A DNA stretch of 64,000 nt from Arcanobacterium canis (GTDB taxonomy: Bacteria > Actinomycetota > Actinomycetes > Actinomycetales > Actinomycetaceae): NCBI RefSeq assembly GCF_029625435.1, contig NZ_CP121208.1:620001-684000 (forward strand), given 5' to 3'. The position numbers and the translations under genes were made by a program. The notes below the pieces were generated by a model that saw only the letters and a program-made list of their open reading frames with translations, was not told the origin of the DNA and did not search any database. Below, in pieces: positions 40,646-49,857 of this stretch. The first letter of the stretch is position 1, and the number at the start of each line of letters is the position of its first letter.

Positions 40646-42001
40646 CTATTCGTCGTCGCCCTCAAAGACATCCTCAAGGCGAGTAGGAATACCTGGCTCG
40701 CCCTGGGACAAGCGCCATGCTGCATAGGGCAGAGCGGCACGCGAGTTGCGATGACGCTCAGCAGCCAACGCTAGTGAATCAGGCTCCCGGTACATTTCGT
40801 TGATGACGCCGTTGTCGATCAGCGTCACCTGAAGCGGGCGAGCGTGCTGGGAAGCGAGATAGTCTAAGCCTTGCTGATAGTCGCGCGCAGAGACGACTAC
40901 CTCTTCCACAGCACGGCCGGTTTCATCGTGACGGCGTCCGGCGATCTTCAGTCCGCCCACCGAGGCCTTGTGATCCGATTTCTTGGAGACCTCTTTCCAC
41001 GTGCCGTCAGCATTTTCGCGTGCGACAAGTTTGTAGACGAGCTCCGCCGTCGGATGGCCGGAGCCGGTGACAAGCTTCGTCCCTACACCGTAGGAATCCA
41101 CAGGAGCAGCCCCCAGCGCAGCAATAGCGTATTCGTCAAGATCTGACGTTACGGTGATCTTGGTGGAAGTTGCCCCCAGATCGTCAAGCTGCTGACGGAC
41201 AGTGAAGGCTGAGGCAACAAGATCCCCAGAATCGAGACGAACAGCTCCGAGCTCGCCGCCAGCTGCACGAGCGGCCTCGACTGCCTTCTTCACGCCTTCG
41301 GTGACGTTATACGTGTCAACGAGGAGAGTTGTCTGCGTGCCCATGGTTGCAATCTGCGCTGCGAATGACTCTTCTTCGGAATCGTGCAGAAGCGTGAAGG
41401 AGTGTGCTGCAGTGCCGATTGGCTTAATGCCATATTCGCGTGCCGCTTCCAGATTCGATGTTCCCATGAAGCCGCCAATGACTGCTGCCCGTGCTGCCGC
41501 AACTGCTGCGATTTCGTGAGCTCTGCGCGCACCCATATCCAGGCATGGGCGATCGTGGGCTGCCGTTGTCATGCGCGATGCGGCAGTGGCTACCGCGGAA
41601 TCGTAATTCAAGATCGAGAGCAGAACGGTTTCCAAAATGCAGGTTTCGGCGAAGGTTCCGCGAACGGTCAGAATAGGAGAGTTCGGGAAGTAGCATTCGC
41701 CTTCGGGGTAGCCATACATCGAACCTGAAAAACGGTAGTTTGCGAGGAAATCCAATGTCTGTTCAGACAGGAAATTTTGCGACCTCAGATAGTCGATTTC
41801 CTCAGCGTTAAAGCGGAATTTCTCTACGGCATCCAATATTCGTGCAGTTCCTGCGACGACGCCGTAACGACGACCGCCGCTGAGACGTCGTCCGAATACT
41901 TCAAAAACAGATTGACGAAACGCTGTGCCCGAATGAATCGCCGAGTCCAGCATCGTCAGCTCGTACATGTCGGTGAGCAACGCCGTGGAAGTTGTGGTCA
42001 T
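40646..42001 (-). CDS. pncB: Nicotinate phosphoribosyltransferase
   Basis: Encodes 451 residues from ATG 42001, chosen because TALLTDMYELTML begins right after, as in the family, and because TACTGT sits seven bases upstream. Further in-frame Met codons run upstream across clpS and are not credible. RLDSGDL near residue 240, TSDLDEYAI and GVGTKLVTG near 300 are phosphate- and PRPP-binding segments. The enzyme joins nicotinate to PRPP, with ATP hydrolysis, for NAD salvage. It is divergent from clpS with about 120 bases between the starts. Confidence 0.93.
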   Translation of the reverse strand: MTTTSTALLTDMYELTMLDSAIHSGTAFRQSVFEVFGRRLSGGRRYGVVAGTARILDAVEKFRFNAEEIDYLRSQNFLSEQTLDFLANYRFSGSMYGYPEGECYFPNSPILTVRGTFAETCILETVLLSILNYDSAVATAASRMTTAAHDRPCLDMGARRAHEIAAVAAARAAVIGGFMGTSNLEAAREYGIKPIGTAAHSFTLLHDSEEESFAAQIATMGTQTTLLVDTYNVTEGVKKAVEAARAAGGELGAVRLDSGDLVASAFTVRQQLDDLGATSTKITVTSDLDEYAIAALGAAPVDSYGVGTKLVTGSGHPTAELVYKLVARENADGTWKEVSKKSDHKASVGGLKIAGRRHDETGRAVEEVVVSARDYQQGLDYLASQHARPLQVTLIDNGVINEMYREPDSLALAAERHRNSRAALPYAAWRLSQGEPGIPTRLEDVFEGDDE

Positions 42002-42008
42002 AGAATCT

Positions 42009-42014
42009 ACAGTA
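42009..42014 (-). promoter_or_regulatory. -10 box TACTGT of pncB (leaderless)
   Basis: Seven bases before the ATG at 42001 on the minus strand. Confidence 0.4.
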
Positions 42015-42112
42015 GTGTCCATCGTGTGACTGCGCCTACTTTTTGATGGAAAAGGTACGAAAAATGTGGCTAAATGCGCTACAGGCGTAGCGGCCATGGA
42101 CTGAATCTTGGG

Positions 42113-42118
42113 TAGAAT
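42113..42118 (+). promoter_or_regulatory. -10 box TAGAAT of clpS (leaderless)
   Basis: Six bases before the GTG at 42125; no ribosome binding site. Confidence 0.55.
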
Positions 42119-42124
42119 TATTGG

Positions 42125-42421
42125 GTGCCCATTGACAAAGATATTGCGAACCCTCAAGAAGAAACTTATCTGACGCCGGCCAAGGTTATTGGCTGGCGTA
42201 CCGTTGTACATAATGATCCAGTCAATCTTATGGGATATGTGCAGTGGGTATTCGAATCGTATTTCGGAATGGACATCGAATCTGCCTATAAATGTATGCT
42301 GAAAGTCCATCACCGTGGACGTGCGATTGTGTCCACTGGAAGTCGTGAAGCGATGGAGAAGGATGCTGCAGCAATGCATAAGTTCGGCTTACGTGCCACG
42401 ATCGAGGAGGATGCACAATGA
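42125..42421 (+). CDS. clpS: ATP-dependent Clp protease adaptor ClpS
   Basis: Encodes 98 residues from a GTG with leaderless spacing. WRTVVHNDPVNLMGYV is the N-degron binding segment (Asn-Asp pair that grips the peptide N-terminus), and MLKVHHRGRAIVSTG is the ClpC/ClpA interaction region. ClpS delivers proteins with bulky hydrophobic N-termini to ClpCP. Its stop codon overlaps the next start (ATGATG), so it is the first gene of the clpS-DUF2017-murI-MBL operon. Confidence 0.95.
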   Translation: MPIDKDIANPQEETYLTPAKVIGWRTVVHNDPVNLMGYVQWVFESYFGMDIESAYKCMLKVHHRGRAIVSTGSREAMEKDAAAMHKFGLRATIEEDAQ

Positions 42422-43155
42422 TGGCGTTTCGTCCGACGCGCGGCGGATACGAAGCGCGCGCAACCGACGATGAGCGTGCCATGCTCGCATCTCTTGCCAG
42501 TGACTTGGTGTTCATGATGGGCTCAGATATGAACCGTGAAGTTGAGCGGCGCGAAGAAGTTGCTGGGCGCAACGGTAGTACGGATGCAGATTTTTTTGAT
42601 GCTCTTGAGCTTGAACTTGCCGGTGTAGAAGAGGCTGCACACGCCGCCGTCGCCGACGAGCCACAGATGAATTTCGACGATGATCTTCCCAGCGATTACG
42701 CCATGGAAGTGCTCTTCCCAGACATGAGTGAGAATCCGCAAGAAGCTCAAACACTGCGAGAGCTGACAGAGGATTCTATTGCTGGTGGGAAAATTGAAAA
42801 TCTCACGACATTTTTTATGCAACTTAACGCCATCGAGACTCCTGCCAATGCCGGGGATAGTGCAATGAGCATTGGAGACCGTGTGTGGGTGTCGAACGAG
42901 GATGCGTCTGCGTGGCTCGCATCTTTGAACGATATCCGTTTGGTTCTTGCCGCTCGTTTGGAAATCGATTCCGATGAAAAAGCAACGGAAATTTTTGAAC
43001 GTGCGGGCCTGTTCACCACTCACTCGAATCGTATGGCCGATGATATCCCGGAAGTATCCACCCCTGAAGACATGATGGCTGTGCTTTACGCTATGTCAAC
43101 CTGGTGGCAAGAATCGCTCGTGGCTTCTGTCCGGGCGAAGGAGGCGCGTCGATGA
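42418..43155 (+). CDS. DUF2017 family protein
   Basis: Encodes 245 residues, overlapping clpS by four bases and murI by four bases. The N-terminus [23 protein letters not shown] and the C-terminal WQESLVASV match the DUF2017 group that almost always follows clpS in actinobacteria. There is an acidic middle section but no catalytic motif that I recognise. The tight coupling to clpS suggests a role in Clp-dependent degradation; that is inference from context. Confidence 0.82.
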   Translation: MMAFRPTRGGYEARATDDERAMLASLASDLVFMMGSDMNREVERREEVAGRNGSTDADFFDALELELAGVEEAAHAAVADEPQMNFDDDLPSDYAMEVLFPDMSENPQEAQTLRELTEDSIAGGKIENLTTFFMQLNAIETPANAGDSAMSIGDRVWVSNEDASAWLASLNDIRLVLAARLEIDSDEKATEIFERAGLFTTHSNRMADDIPEVSTPEDMMAVLYAMSTWWQESLVASVRAKEARR

Positions 43156-43967
43156 ATAATGCCCCAATCGGAGTTTTTGACTCAGGGGTGGGCGGACTGA
43201 CAGTTGCTCGCGCGATTATTGATCAGCTCCCTGGAGAATCTATCACCTATATTGGTGACACAAAATATGCGCCATACGGGCCGCGTCCCATCGCTCAGGT
43301 GAGAAAGCTTGCCTTGGGGGTGATGGATCAGTTAGTGGATCAAGGCGTCAAAATGCTTGTGATCGCGTGCAATACAGCATCATCAGCGGTGCTTCATGAC
43401 GCTCGTGAGCGGTATCAACGTGTGGGGATTCCTGTCATTGAAGTGATTCAGCCAGCCGTGCGTCGTGCGATGGCATCCACTCGCCACCGCAATATCGGTG
43501 TGATCGGCACTCAAGGAACAATCAACTCGGGCGCTTACGCTGATGCGTTCGCGGCTGCGGTGGACGTGAAGCTTACGACGCAGGCGTGTCCAGCATTCGT
43601 CGAATTTGTTGAACGTGGAATCACTACTGGTTCGCAGCTACTTGAGAAAGCTCAGGAATACCTTACTCCTGTTCGTGACGCCGGTGTTGACACTCTCGTT
43701 TTGGGCTGTACTCACTATCCCTTGCTTACGGGCGTGATTTCTTATGTGATGGGCGACGACGTCACGCTGGTCTCAAGTGCAGAAGAAACAGCAAAAGATG
43801 TCTATCGCACGCTGGTTGCGAACGATATGCTCGCCGATGGGATCGCGCCACAATACCGTTTTATGGCAACGAGTGATCCCGAAGAATTCGGGCGTCTTGC
43901 GCGTCGGTTCCTTGGCCCCGAAGTGATGGGCGCGACGCAGATCAATCACGAGGAGGACAGCGAATGA
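43152..43967 (+). CDS. murI: Glutamate racemase
   Basis: Encodes 271 residues from ATG 43152, preceded by GGAGG at seven bases; an in-frame ATG 16 codons earlier is inside DUF2017. [13 protein letters not shown] is the typical start, the two catalytic cysteines are in [11 protein letters not shown] (about 72) and [10 protein letters not shown] (about 185). It makes D-Glu for the peptidoglycan stem peptide, and possibly for the cross-bridge if this organism uses D-Glu there. It overlaps both neighbours by ATGA. Confidence 0.95.
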   Translation: MNNAPIGVFDSGVGGLTVARAIIDQLPGESITYIGDTKYAPYGPRPIAQVRKLALGVMDQLVDQGVKMLVIACNTASSAVLHDARERYQRVGIPVIEVIQPAVRRAMASTRHRNIGVIGTQGTINSGAYADAFAAAVDVKLTTQACPAFVEFVERGITTGSQLLEKAQEYLTPVRDAGVDTLVLGCTHYPLLTGVISYVMGDDVTLVSSAEETAKDVYRTLVANDMLADGIAPQYRFMATSDPEEFGRLARRFLGPEVMGATQINHEEDSE

Positions 43968-44746
43968 AACTCACGGTGATCGGATGCTCGGGGTCGATGT
44001 CTGGCCCGGCGTCGGCATCGTCATCCTATTTGGTTCAGAGCAGTGCCGGTGGGGAAGTGCTCCTGGATCTGGGAGCAGGAACGATCGGAAATCTTCAAAA
44101 TCACATCGACCCGCTCAGCCTCGATGCTATTGCTTTGAGCCATCTTCATGCTGATCACTGTGGTGACCTTGCGGCGATGCACGTCTATCGCCGCTGGCAT
44201 CCGGATGCACCCGGTACGCCCATCCCCGTGTATGCTCCATCTGATGCGGACAAGCGGTTGCAACAACTTGCTGACGATCCGGTCGATGAAGACTATGGGC
44301 CGGAGTTCGATTTCCATGTGGTGTGTCCGGGCGACGGTGTCGAAGTTGCAGGTTTGCGCATCTCGTTCTGCCAAGCGTGGCATACGGTTCCGGCTCTCGG
44401 CATGTTAGTGGAGGATATCGAAGACGGCGGTCGTTTCTTCTACACCGGAGACTCAGACTTGAGTGATGAACTCGTCGCTGCGGCATCTCAAGCCGATCTT
44501 ATTGTGTCTGAAGCTGCATTCGAAGAGGGACGAGACACTGTGCGTGGAGTTCATATGACTGGTGTTCGTGCTGGCCAACTGGCTGCCCGCGCTGCCGACG
44601 CTGCTGGTCGTTTCCGGCCCGATGGGCAGCTTGTGCTCACCCATCTTCAGCCGTGGACGAGCACTCAAAAGACGCTTACCGATGCTGCAAGCGTCTTCGA
44701 CGGCCCGATCGAGGCTGCACGCAAGGATGCGTTCTATTTAATTTAA
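43964..44746 (+). CDS. MBL-fold metallohydrolase (RNase Z-like)
   Basis: Encodes 260 residues, ATGA overlap with murI. The zinc motif HLHADHCGD is at about residue 63; further ligands are His in CQAWHTVPA, Asp in FFYTGDSD and His in LVLTHLQPW. The family is common next to murI and rph in actinobacteria and is sometimes annotated as cyclic nucleotide degrading or RNase Z-like. The substrate is not known from sequence. It is the last gene of the clpS operon. Confidence 0.88.
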   Translation: MKLTVIGCSGSMSGPASASSSYLVQSSAGGEVLLDLGAGTIGNLQNHIDPLSLDAIALSHLHADHCGDLAAMHVYRRWHPDAPGTPIPVYAPSDADKRLQQLADDPVDEDYGPEFDFHVVCPGDGVEVAGLRISFCQAWHTVPALGMLVEDIEDGGRFFYTGDSDLSDELVAAASQADLIVSEAAFEEGRDTVRGVHMTGVRAGQLAARAADAAGRFRPDGQLVLTHLQPWTSTQKTLTDAASVFDGPIEAARKDAFYLI

Positions 44747-44785
44747 GATGATTTCTTTGTTTGGCCGCTAAATCTAGAGGAAAGA

Positions 44786-44854
44786 ATGAAAATAAAAAGT
44801 CCTGTTGCATTAACCGTTTCATTGTTATTCGCACTTCTCGGGGGCGCGGAATAG
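44786..44854 (+). CDS. Possible 22-residue secreted or membrane micropeptide, or remnant of a secreted protein gene
   Basis: ATG at 44786 follows AGAGGAAAG, one of the better ribosome binding sites here. The product MKIKSPVALTVSLLFALLGG ends in Ala-Glu and TAG. It has the make-up of a signal peptide or a single membrane helix: two lysines then a hydrophobic run. It may be a true micropeptide or the surviving start of a truncated gene. Nothing downstream before rph continues it. Confidence 0.35.
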   Translation: MKIKSPVALTVSLLFALLGGAE

Positions 44855-44918
44855 TGGATTAGTCATTCTCTGTTACGAGTGGCGGCGCCTGTTTTATCTC
44901 TCATCATGTCAAGCGCGT

Positions 44919-44924
44919 TATGCT
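44919..44924 (+). promoter_or_regulatory. -10 box TATGCT of rph (leaderless)
   Basis: Six bases before the ATG at 44931; no ribosome binding site. Confidence 0.5.
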
Positions 44925-44930
44925 TGAGAC

Positions 44931-45668
44931 ATGACTGAATTCTCTCGCAAAGACGGGCGCGCCACCGATGAACTGCGCCCAGTGACTATTACCCGCAACT
45001 ATCTTGAAGCTGGGGAAGGCTCAGTTCTGGTGGAGTTTGGCCGCACGAAAGTTTTGTGCGTGGCCTCTTTTACTGTAGGAGTGCCGCGCTGGCGTAAAGA
45101 CTCGGGTCTTGGCTGGGTGACCGGCGAATATGCGATGTTGCCGCGTGCAACTGATACTCGCAACCAGCGCGAGTCAGTCAAGGGCAAAGTTGGCGGACGT
45201 ACCCAAGAAATCTCTCGACTCATTGGCCGTTCACTTCGAGCAGTTGTTGATTTTGAAGCACTGGGTGAAAACACCATTGTCTTAGATTGTGACGTGCTCC
45301 AAGCGGACGGTGGCACCCGTACAGCCTCGATTACCGGCGCTTACGTCGCTCTGGCCGACGCCGTTGCCTGGGGGATCGCCAATGGGCATATCCATCCGCG
45401 AGCAGGTAAGCCAGTGCTGCGCGATTCAATTTCTGCAATTTCGGTTGGAATAATTGATGATCATGCGTGCCTGGATTTGCCCTACGAGGAAGACTCACGT
45501 GCGCAAACCGATATGAATGTGGTGATGACCGGTAGCGGAAAATTCATTGAGATTCAGGGTACCGCTGAAGGCGAGCCCTTCTCGCGTACTGAACTCGGTC
45601 AACTGCTTGATCTGGCCGAAAAGGGCAACCGCGAACTGGCACAACTTCAGAAATCGGTATGCGAATGA
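44931..45668 (+). CDS. rph: Ribonuclease PH
   Basis: Encodes 245 residues. [18 protein letters not shown] is the family N-terminus, and [32 protein letters not shown]-type residues ([14 protein letters not shown]) line the phosphate and RNA channel. [18 protein letters not shown] is the highly conserved catalytic block. RNase PH trims the 3' ends of tRNA precursors with phosphate. It overlaps rdgB by four bases, a common pairing. Confidence 0.96.
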   Translation: MTEFSRKDGRATDELRPVTITRNYLEAGEGSVLVEFGRTKVLCVASFTVGVPRWRKDSGLGWVTGEYAMLPRATDTRNQRESVKGKVGGRTQEISRLIGRSLRAVVDFEALGENTIVLDCDVLQADGGTRTASITGAYVALADAVAWGIANGHIHPRAGKPVLRDSISAISVGIIDDHACLDLPYEEDSRAQTDMNVVMTGSGKFIEIQGTAEGEPFSRTELGQLLDLAEKGNRELAQLQKSVCE

Positions 45669-46276
45669 AACTTATTTTTGCCACCCATAATGCGCATAAG
45701 GTTGAAGAACTCGATGCAATTTTGAGGCCACTGATCCCAGAGCTAGCAGGGATTGACGCAGCAACTTCGTTAGGAATTGACGAACCTGTTGAAAATGCCG
45801 TGAGTTTCGAAGGAAATGCCCTCATCAAGGCGCGTGCAGTTGCTCAAGCGACTGGGCGCCCAGCCCTCGCTGATGACTCAGGGATCAGCGTGGACGTTCT
45901 TGGGGGAGCTCCGGGCATTTTCTCTGCGCGGTGGAGCGGCGTCCACGGCGATGACATCGCGAATGTTGCACTTCTCTTGGCCCAGCTTGCCGATGTCCCA
46001 GTGGAACATCGGGGTGCGGAATTCATCTGCGCCGCTGCTCTCGTAATACCAGACGGACGTGAATTCACTCAGATTGGTCGTGTGCGTGGAACTTTGCGTT
46101 ATGAACGTAGCGGGGAAGGAGGCTTCGGATATGATCCGATTTTCCAGCCTGAGGGATTCGATGTGACGGCCGCTGAGCTGAAAGCCGAGCAGAAGAATGC
46201 GATCTCGCATCGTGCGCAAGCATTCAGTGCATTTGCCCCTGTGATACGTCGCGAGGTCTTTTCTCAGGGGCGTTAG
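45665..46276 (+). CDS. rdgB: XTP/dITP diphosphatase (RdgB/HAM1)
   Basis: Encodes 203 residues from ATG 45665 (ATGA overlap with rph); ATG 45659 would add two residues. The opening [14 protein letters not shown], then [30 protein letters not shown] and GFGYDPIF are the substrate and magnesium-binding motifs. The enzyme removes non-canonical purine nucleotides from the pool. It is convergent with the NUDIX gene, with only five bases between stops and no terminator there. Confidence 0.95.
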   Translation: MKLIFATHNAHKVEELDAILRPLIPELAGIDAATSLGIDEPVENAVSFEGNALIKARAVAQATGRPALADDSGISVDVLGGAPGIFSARWSGVHGDDIANVALLLAQLADVPVEHRGAEFICAAALVIPDGREFTQIGRVRGTLRYERSGEGGFGYDPIFQPEGFDVTAAELKAEQKNAISHRAQAFSAFAPVIRREVFSQGR

Positions 46277-46281
46277 TTTCG

Positions 46282-46818
46282 CTAGAGGCGCTCACGCGTG
46301 TAGCCCAGGAATGCGAGTGCGCGCTTGACGATATCTGCGTGCCCGGGGGTCATCTCTGCACATAGTTCGCGCGTATAGAGATCACCTGGGTCAAACCATG
46401 TGAAGCCCAAAGCATCGTTTTGTGGCGAGCAGTCTCCCGAAATGGGAACAACGTAACAGAGAGCGACGGCGTGCTGGCGTGAATCGAAGAAGCCCTCACC
46501 CGGCGTCGGGAAGTACTCGCCAATAGTAAACGGAACCATCGAAGCTGGGATTCTCGGTAGCGCCATGAGACCGAGATCCTTTTCGAGGTGGCGCACGACG
46601 GCTGCTCGCACGGTTTCGTGGAAGAGAACACGTCCTGACACGATTGACCGTGAAATCGAGTCGTCGCTGCCCTGAAGGAGAAGGCCGACGGCTTCAACTT
46701 GGCCAGTTTCGCCTAAGCGCACAGGAACCACATTCACGTAGAGCATCGGAACCTTGTGACGCACAAATTCCAACTCTTCCGGGCTCAGCCAAGAGGCCAT
46801 CTCTTCCATTCCATCCAT
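46282..46818 (-). CDS. NUDIX-like protein (DUF4916) with an altered Nudix box
   Basis: Encodes 178 residues if it starts at ATG 46818 (CACAAT is six bases upstream, a weak leaderless -10). The core GRVLFHETVRAAVVRHLEKDLGL lines up with the Nudix box GX5EX7REUXEEXGU, but the REUXEE part reads RHLEKD, so two of the metal-binding glutamates are replaced. This is typical for the actinobacterial DUF4916 group. Hydrolase activity is therefore uncertain. Confidence 0.8.
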   Translation of the reverse strand: MDGMEEMASWLSPEELEFVRHKVPMLYVNVVPVRLGETGQVEAVGLLLQGSDDSISRSIVSGRVLFHETVRAAVVRHLEKDLGLMALPRIPASMVPFTIGEYFPTPGEGFFDSRQHAVALCYVVPISGDCSPQNDALGFTWFDPGDLYTRELCAEMTPGHADIVKRALAFLGYTRERL

Positions 46819-46931
46819 AGTGTCATTGTGCCCTCTCATGAGGCAGAAAAGTGAGAGTGTGCGCCACTGGTGAACGTATGAAATGGTCGCACCGCGCATC
46901 TTCTCGTCACCGGGCGTGGCATGATGTCAAT

Positions 46932-47255
46932 ATGACGAAATACGAAAAGCCGATGATGGCCTTCGCCGCAGCCTTTGCAACTGCCATGGCGGCGATTGGC
47001 TGGTACACCCTGATTAAATCTGGATGGAATTGGATGGTTCTGATCCTCGTTCTCGTAGCAACCGCGCTTGTCGCAGGGAGCTGGTGGGCATTTTCATCCA
47101 GGCTTTTGAATGCAGTCGCTGGGTGCATGTTGGGAGTGGCCTTTTTGACGCCGACAGAGTTTGGTTACATTCCGATGATTGTCGGGTTCGTGGTCTTTGC
47201 TCTGCTGGTGAGCCTGCGGCTTTTCAATGAGCTAGATCAAGGAGGAACACGATGA
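46932..47255 (+). CDS. Small membrane protein of unknown function
   Basis: Encodes 107 residues from ATG 46932, with CATGAT six bases upstream and no ribosome binding site. Three to four hydrophobic helices fill most of the protein (AFAAAFATAMAAIGWY, MVLILVLVATALVAGSWW, LLNAVAGCMLGVAFL, IPMIVGFVVFALLV). There is no recognised domain. It overlaps bcp by four bases. Confidence 0.6.
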   Translation: MTKYEKPMMAFAAAFATAMAAIGWYTLIKSGWNWMVLILVLVATALVAGSWWAFSSRLLNAVAGCMLGVAFLTPTEFGYIPMIVGFVVFALLVSLRLFNELDQGGTR

Positions 47256-47728
47256 CATTCGAGGTGGGCCAGAAGGCTCCTGATTTCACATTACCGACTG
47301 CCGGTGGAGGGGAAGTTACTCTCCACGAGGTTATTGCTCAAGCAAACAAAGGCGTCATCGTATATTTCTACCCACGTGCCATGACTCCAGGTTGCACAAA
47401 GGAAGCGTGCGATTTCCGCGATAGTGAAAATTCGTTGAAAAGTGCCGGGTATTCGGTGATCGGAATTTCTCCTGATTCTGTTGAGCGACTTGAAAAGTTC
47501 ACGCAGAAGGAATCGTTGAACTTCCCGTTGGCGTCGGACGAGGATAAGGCCGTGGCGACTGAGTGGGGAGCTTACGGCGAGAAGAAAAACTACGGCAAGA
47601 TCTCAATGGGGATTATTCGGTCAACGTTCATTATCGACACTGACGGAACTTTTGTTCAGACAATGTACAACGTCAAGGCCACCGGTCATGTGGCGCGTGT
47701 GCGCAAGAGTCTGGGAATTGACGCTTAG
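47252..47728 (+). CDS. bcp: Thioredoxin-dependent thiol peroxidase (Bcp/PrxQ)
   Basis: Encodes 158 residues with AAGGAGG before the ATG. PGCTKEACDFRD contains the peroxidatic Cys48 and the resolving Cys53 five residues later, the atypical 2-Cys arrangement of PrxQ. FYPRAMTPGC is the usual active-site loop, with AMTP where KAxTP or KDxTP is common. It reduces hydrogen and organic peroxides using thioredoxin. Confidence 0.94.
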   Translation: MTFEVGQKAPDFTLPTAGGGEVTLHEVIAQANKGVIVYFYPRAMTPGCTKEACDFRDSENSLKSAGYSVIGISPDSVERLEKFTQKESLNFPLASDEDKAVATEWGAYGEKKNYGKISMGIIRSTFIIDTDGTFVQTMYNVKATGHVARVRKSLGIDA

Positions 47729-47770
47729 AGTTTTTCTTTTGCTGCTCTGGCCGCTATGCTAGGGGAGCAC

Positions 47771-47852
47771 GCGCGAGTGGCGGAATTGGTAGACGCGCTA
47801 GATTTAGGTTCTAGTGCCTTTGGGTGTGGGGGTTCGAGTCCCCCCTCGCGCA
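47771..47852 (+). tRNA. tRNA-Leu (anticodon TAG)
   Basis: The acceptor GCGCGAG (47771-47777) pairs with CTCGCGC (47845-47851), discriminator A. The anticodon loop TTTAGGT gives TAG. A long variable arm (TGCCTTTGGGTGT) marks a class II tRNA. CCA is not encoded. Confidence 0.95.
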
Positions 47853-47942
47853 CCGTTAAAATGGCTCTATATCAACGATTTGTAAAAGCGTTCAGAGTCG
47901 GGTGTGTACTTGCGTACACGCCAGAGTGAAATAAGGTACGAG

Positions 47943-47979
47943 TATGGGGTGCAGGTTATCAGCAAACCTACACCCCATA
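47943..47979 (-). terminator. Hairpin after the acyl-CoA synthetase gene
   Basis: TATGGGGTGCAGGTT (47943-47957) pairs with 47965-47979 over 15 bp with one mismatch. No T-run. It ends 14 bases beyond the fadD stop on the minus strand. Confidence 0.5.
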
Positions 47980-47993
47980 TCCCATGCCTGAGT

Positions 47994-49817
47994 TTATTTC
48001 TTCGACTTATCAGCTTGTGAACTGCCCGAGTATAACTTCTCAATAGCAGGGGCGAAGCGTCGATTAACTTCGGCACGCTTTACCTTGAGCGATGGTGTCA
48101 GCAGGCCGTTTTCCACAGTGAAATCGGTGGGAAGTACGGAGAACTTGCGAATTGATTCCGCGCGTGACACTTGCTTATTTGTTTTATCGATAGCGCGACC
48201 GAGTGATTCGAGTACAGCAGGATGCTTTGCGGCAGTGTACATGTCCATCGTCGTTTCGAGTCCATGAGCCGCGAGCCAGCCTGGAAGCATATCGGCATCG
48301 AGTGTGATAAGCGCTGAAACGAAAGGACGCTGATCGCCGATCGCAACAATCTGCGAGATCAACGGATGCGAACGCAATGGATCTTCGAGAACAGCAGGGG
48401 AGACATTCTTGCCGCCAGCGGTGACAAGAAGTTCCTTCTTTCGGCCAGTAATCGTCAGATAGTTGGCCTTGTCGAGTTCGCCGATATCCCCAGTGTGGAA
48501 CCAGCCCTCAGAGTCGAATACGGCGTCCGTTGCCGCTTGATTATTGCGGTAGCCGCGGAACAAATGTGGGCCCTTAATCATGACTTCACCGTCATCGGCA
48601 ATCTTGTACGACGTCCCCGGCATTGGTAAACCAACCGTGCCCATGCGAATGGCCTTCGGAGGATTGACTGACGTGGCTCCGGTTGCTTCGGTCAGGCCAT
48701 AGGCTTCAAGCACCTTCAAACCAATTCCACGGTAGAAGTGACCCAGGCGCTTTCCGAGCGGCGCGCCTGCAGAGACTGCCCAGTCCACCTGTTCGCCGAT
48801 CACATCAGTAATCTTGGACCACACAAGTTTGCGGGCGAGTTTCACCTTGAGCGTCAGGAAAGGACCTGCATGGCGTGAGGACGAATCGACGGCGACCTGC
48901 GCAGCCCAGCGGAAGATCTTGCGTTTAATGCCGCCACCCGCCTTGGTCTCCGCAGCATTGTAGATTTTCTCTAGAACGCGTGGGACAACGAGCAAAGCGG
49001 TGGGCTTGAACGACGTAATATCTGCCACCAGGCTCTTGATATTAGGCGCGTGTCCAGCCACTCCGCTTCCGGCGATGATGAAGTAGAAAACTACGCGAGC
49101 CATCACATGTGCCATCGGCAGGAAGAAGAGCACACGAGTGTCTTTGGACATCGTGATGGTGGGGAGGAACTTATGAACTTCCAACGTCGTGGACACAAAG
49201 TTACCGTGAGTAAGCTCCACACCCTTGGGATTTCCCGTTGTTCCAGACGTGTAAATCACGGTGGCAAGAGAATCCATGGTGAGGTTCTTTTTACGACGAT
49301 CAATTTCTGCATTGTCTACGTCTGCAGCAGCAGCGTAGAGGTGAGAAATCGCATCACCAGCAAATGAGATAACTTTCATCAGCTCTGGGGTCGCAACAGA
49401 TTCGACAACCGCTTTTTGCGCTTCGGTCTCCGTGATGACGTATTTGACGTTGGCGTCTTCGAGGATCCATCGAACCTGCTGAGCGGAGTCAGATTCGTAG
49501 ATCGGGACCACAACGAGTCCTGCTGACAGCGCTGCCATATCGATGAGGTTCCAGTTATAGGAGGTCGCGGCGAAAATGGCGATCGAATCACCTTCCGCAA
49601 GTCCTTCCCCGACAAAGCCTCGTGCAACAACGCGAATATCGGCCTGGAACTCCGCCACAGTCATTGGTGACCAGGTGCCAAGCGACACTTGGCGTTCGAT
49701 TGCCACCTGCTTCGGTGCGCGCTTCTCCCTCTCATCAAGCATCCACGGGATATTCATCCAGTGCTTGGTGTGAACGAGAGACTTGCGGGTGACGCTTCCG
49801 TCACGGTTCTTCTTCAT
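47994..49817 (-). CDS. fadD: Long-chain fatty acid-CoA ligase (AMP-forming)
   Basis: Encodes 607 residues; ATG at 49817 after AGAAAGAAGG (a TTG one codon earlier is possible). Adenylation motif VIYTSGTTGNPKGVELTHGN is near residue 192, YGLTEATGATS near 377, WFHTGDIGELD near 440 and GRKKELLVTAGGKNVSP near 463, with the C-terminal Lys for adenylation near 578. The size and FadD15-like order fit actinobacterial long-chain acyl-CoA synthetases that activate fatty acids for lipid synthesis or degradation. It stands alone. Confidence 0.9.
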   Translation of the reverse strand: MKKNRDGSVTRKSLVHTKHWMNIPWMLDEREKRAPKQVAIERQVSLGTWSPMTVAEFQADIRVVARGFVGEGLAEGDSIAIFAATSYNWNLIDMAALSAGLVVVPIYESDSAQQVRWILEDANVKYVITETEAQKAVVESVATPELMKVISFAGDAISHLYAAAADVDNAEIDRRKKNLTMDSLATVIYTSGTTGNPKGVELTHGNFVSTTLEVHKFLPTITMSKDTRVLFFLPMAHVMARVVFYFIIAGSGVAGHAPNIKSLVADITSFKPTALLVVPRVLEKIYNAAETKAGGGIKRKIFRWAAQVAVDSSSRHAGPFLTLKVKLARKLVWSKITDVIGEQVDWAVSAGAPLGKRLGHFYRGIGLKVLEAYGLTEATGATSVNPPKAIRMGTVGLPMPGTSYKIADDGEVMIKGPHLFRGYRNNQAATDAVFDSEGWFHTGDIGELDKANYLTITGRKKELLVTAGGKNVSPAVLEDPLRSHPLISQIVAIGDQRPFVSALITLDADMLPGWLAAHGLETTMDMYTAAKHPAVLESLGRAIDKTNKQVSRAESIRKFSVLPTDFTVENGLLTPSLKVKRAEVNRRFAPAIEKLYSGSSQADKSKK

Positions 49818-49857
49818 CAAACCTTCTTTCTTGGCGGATTCGCAGGTAATGCCAACT

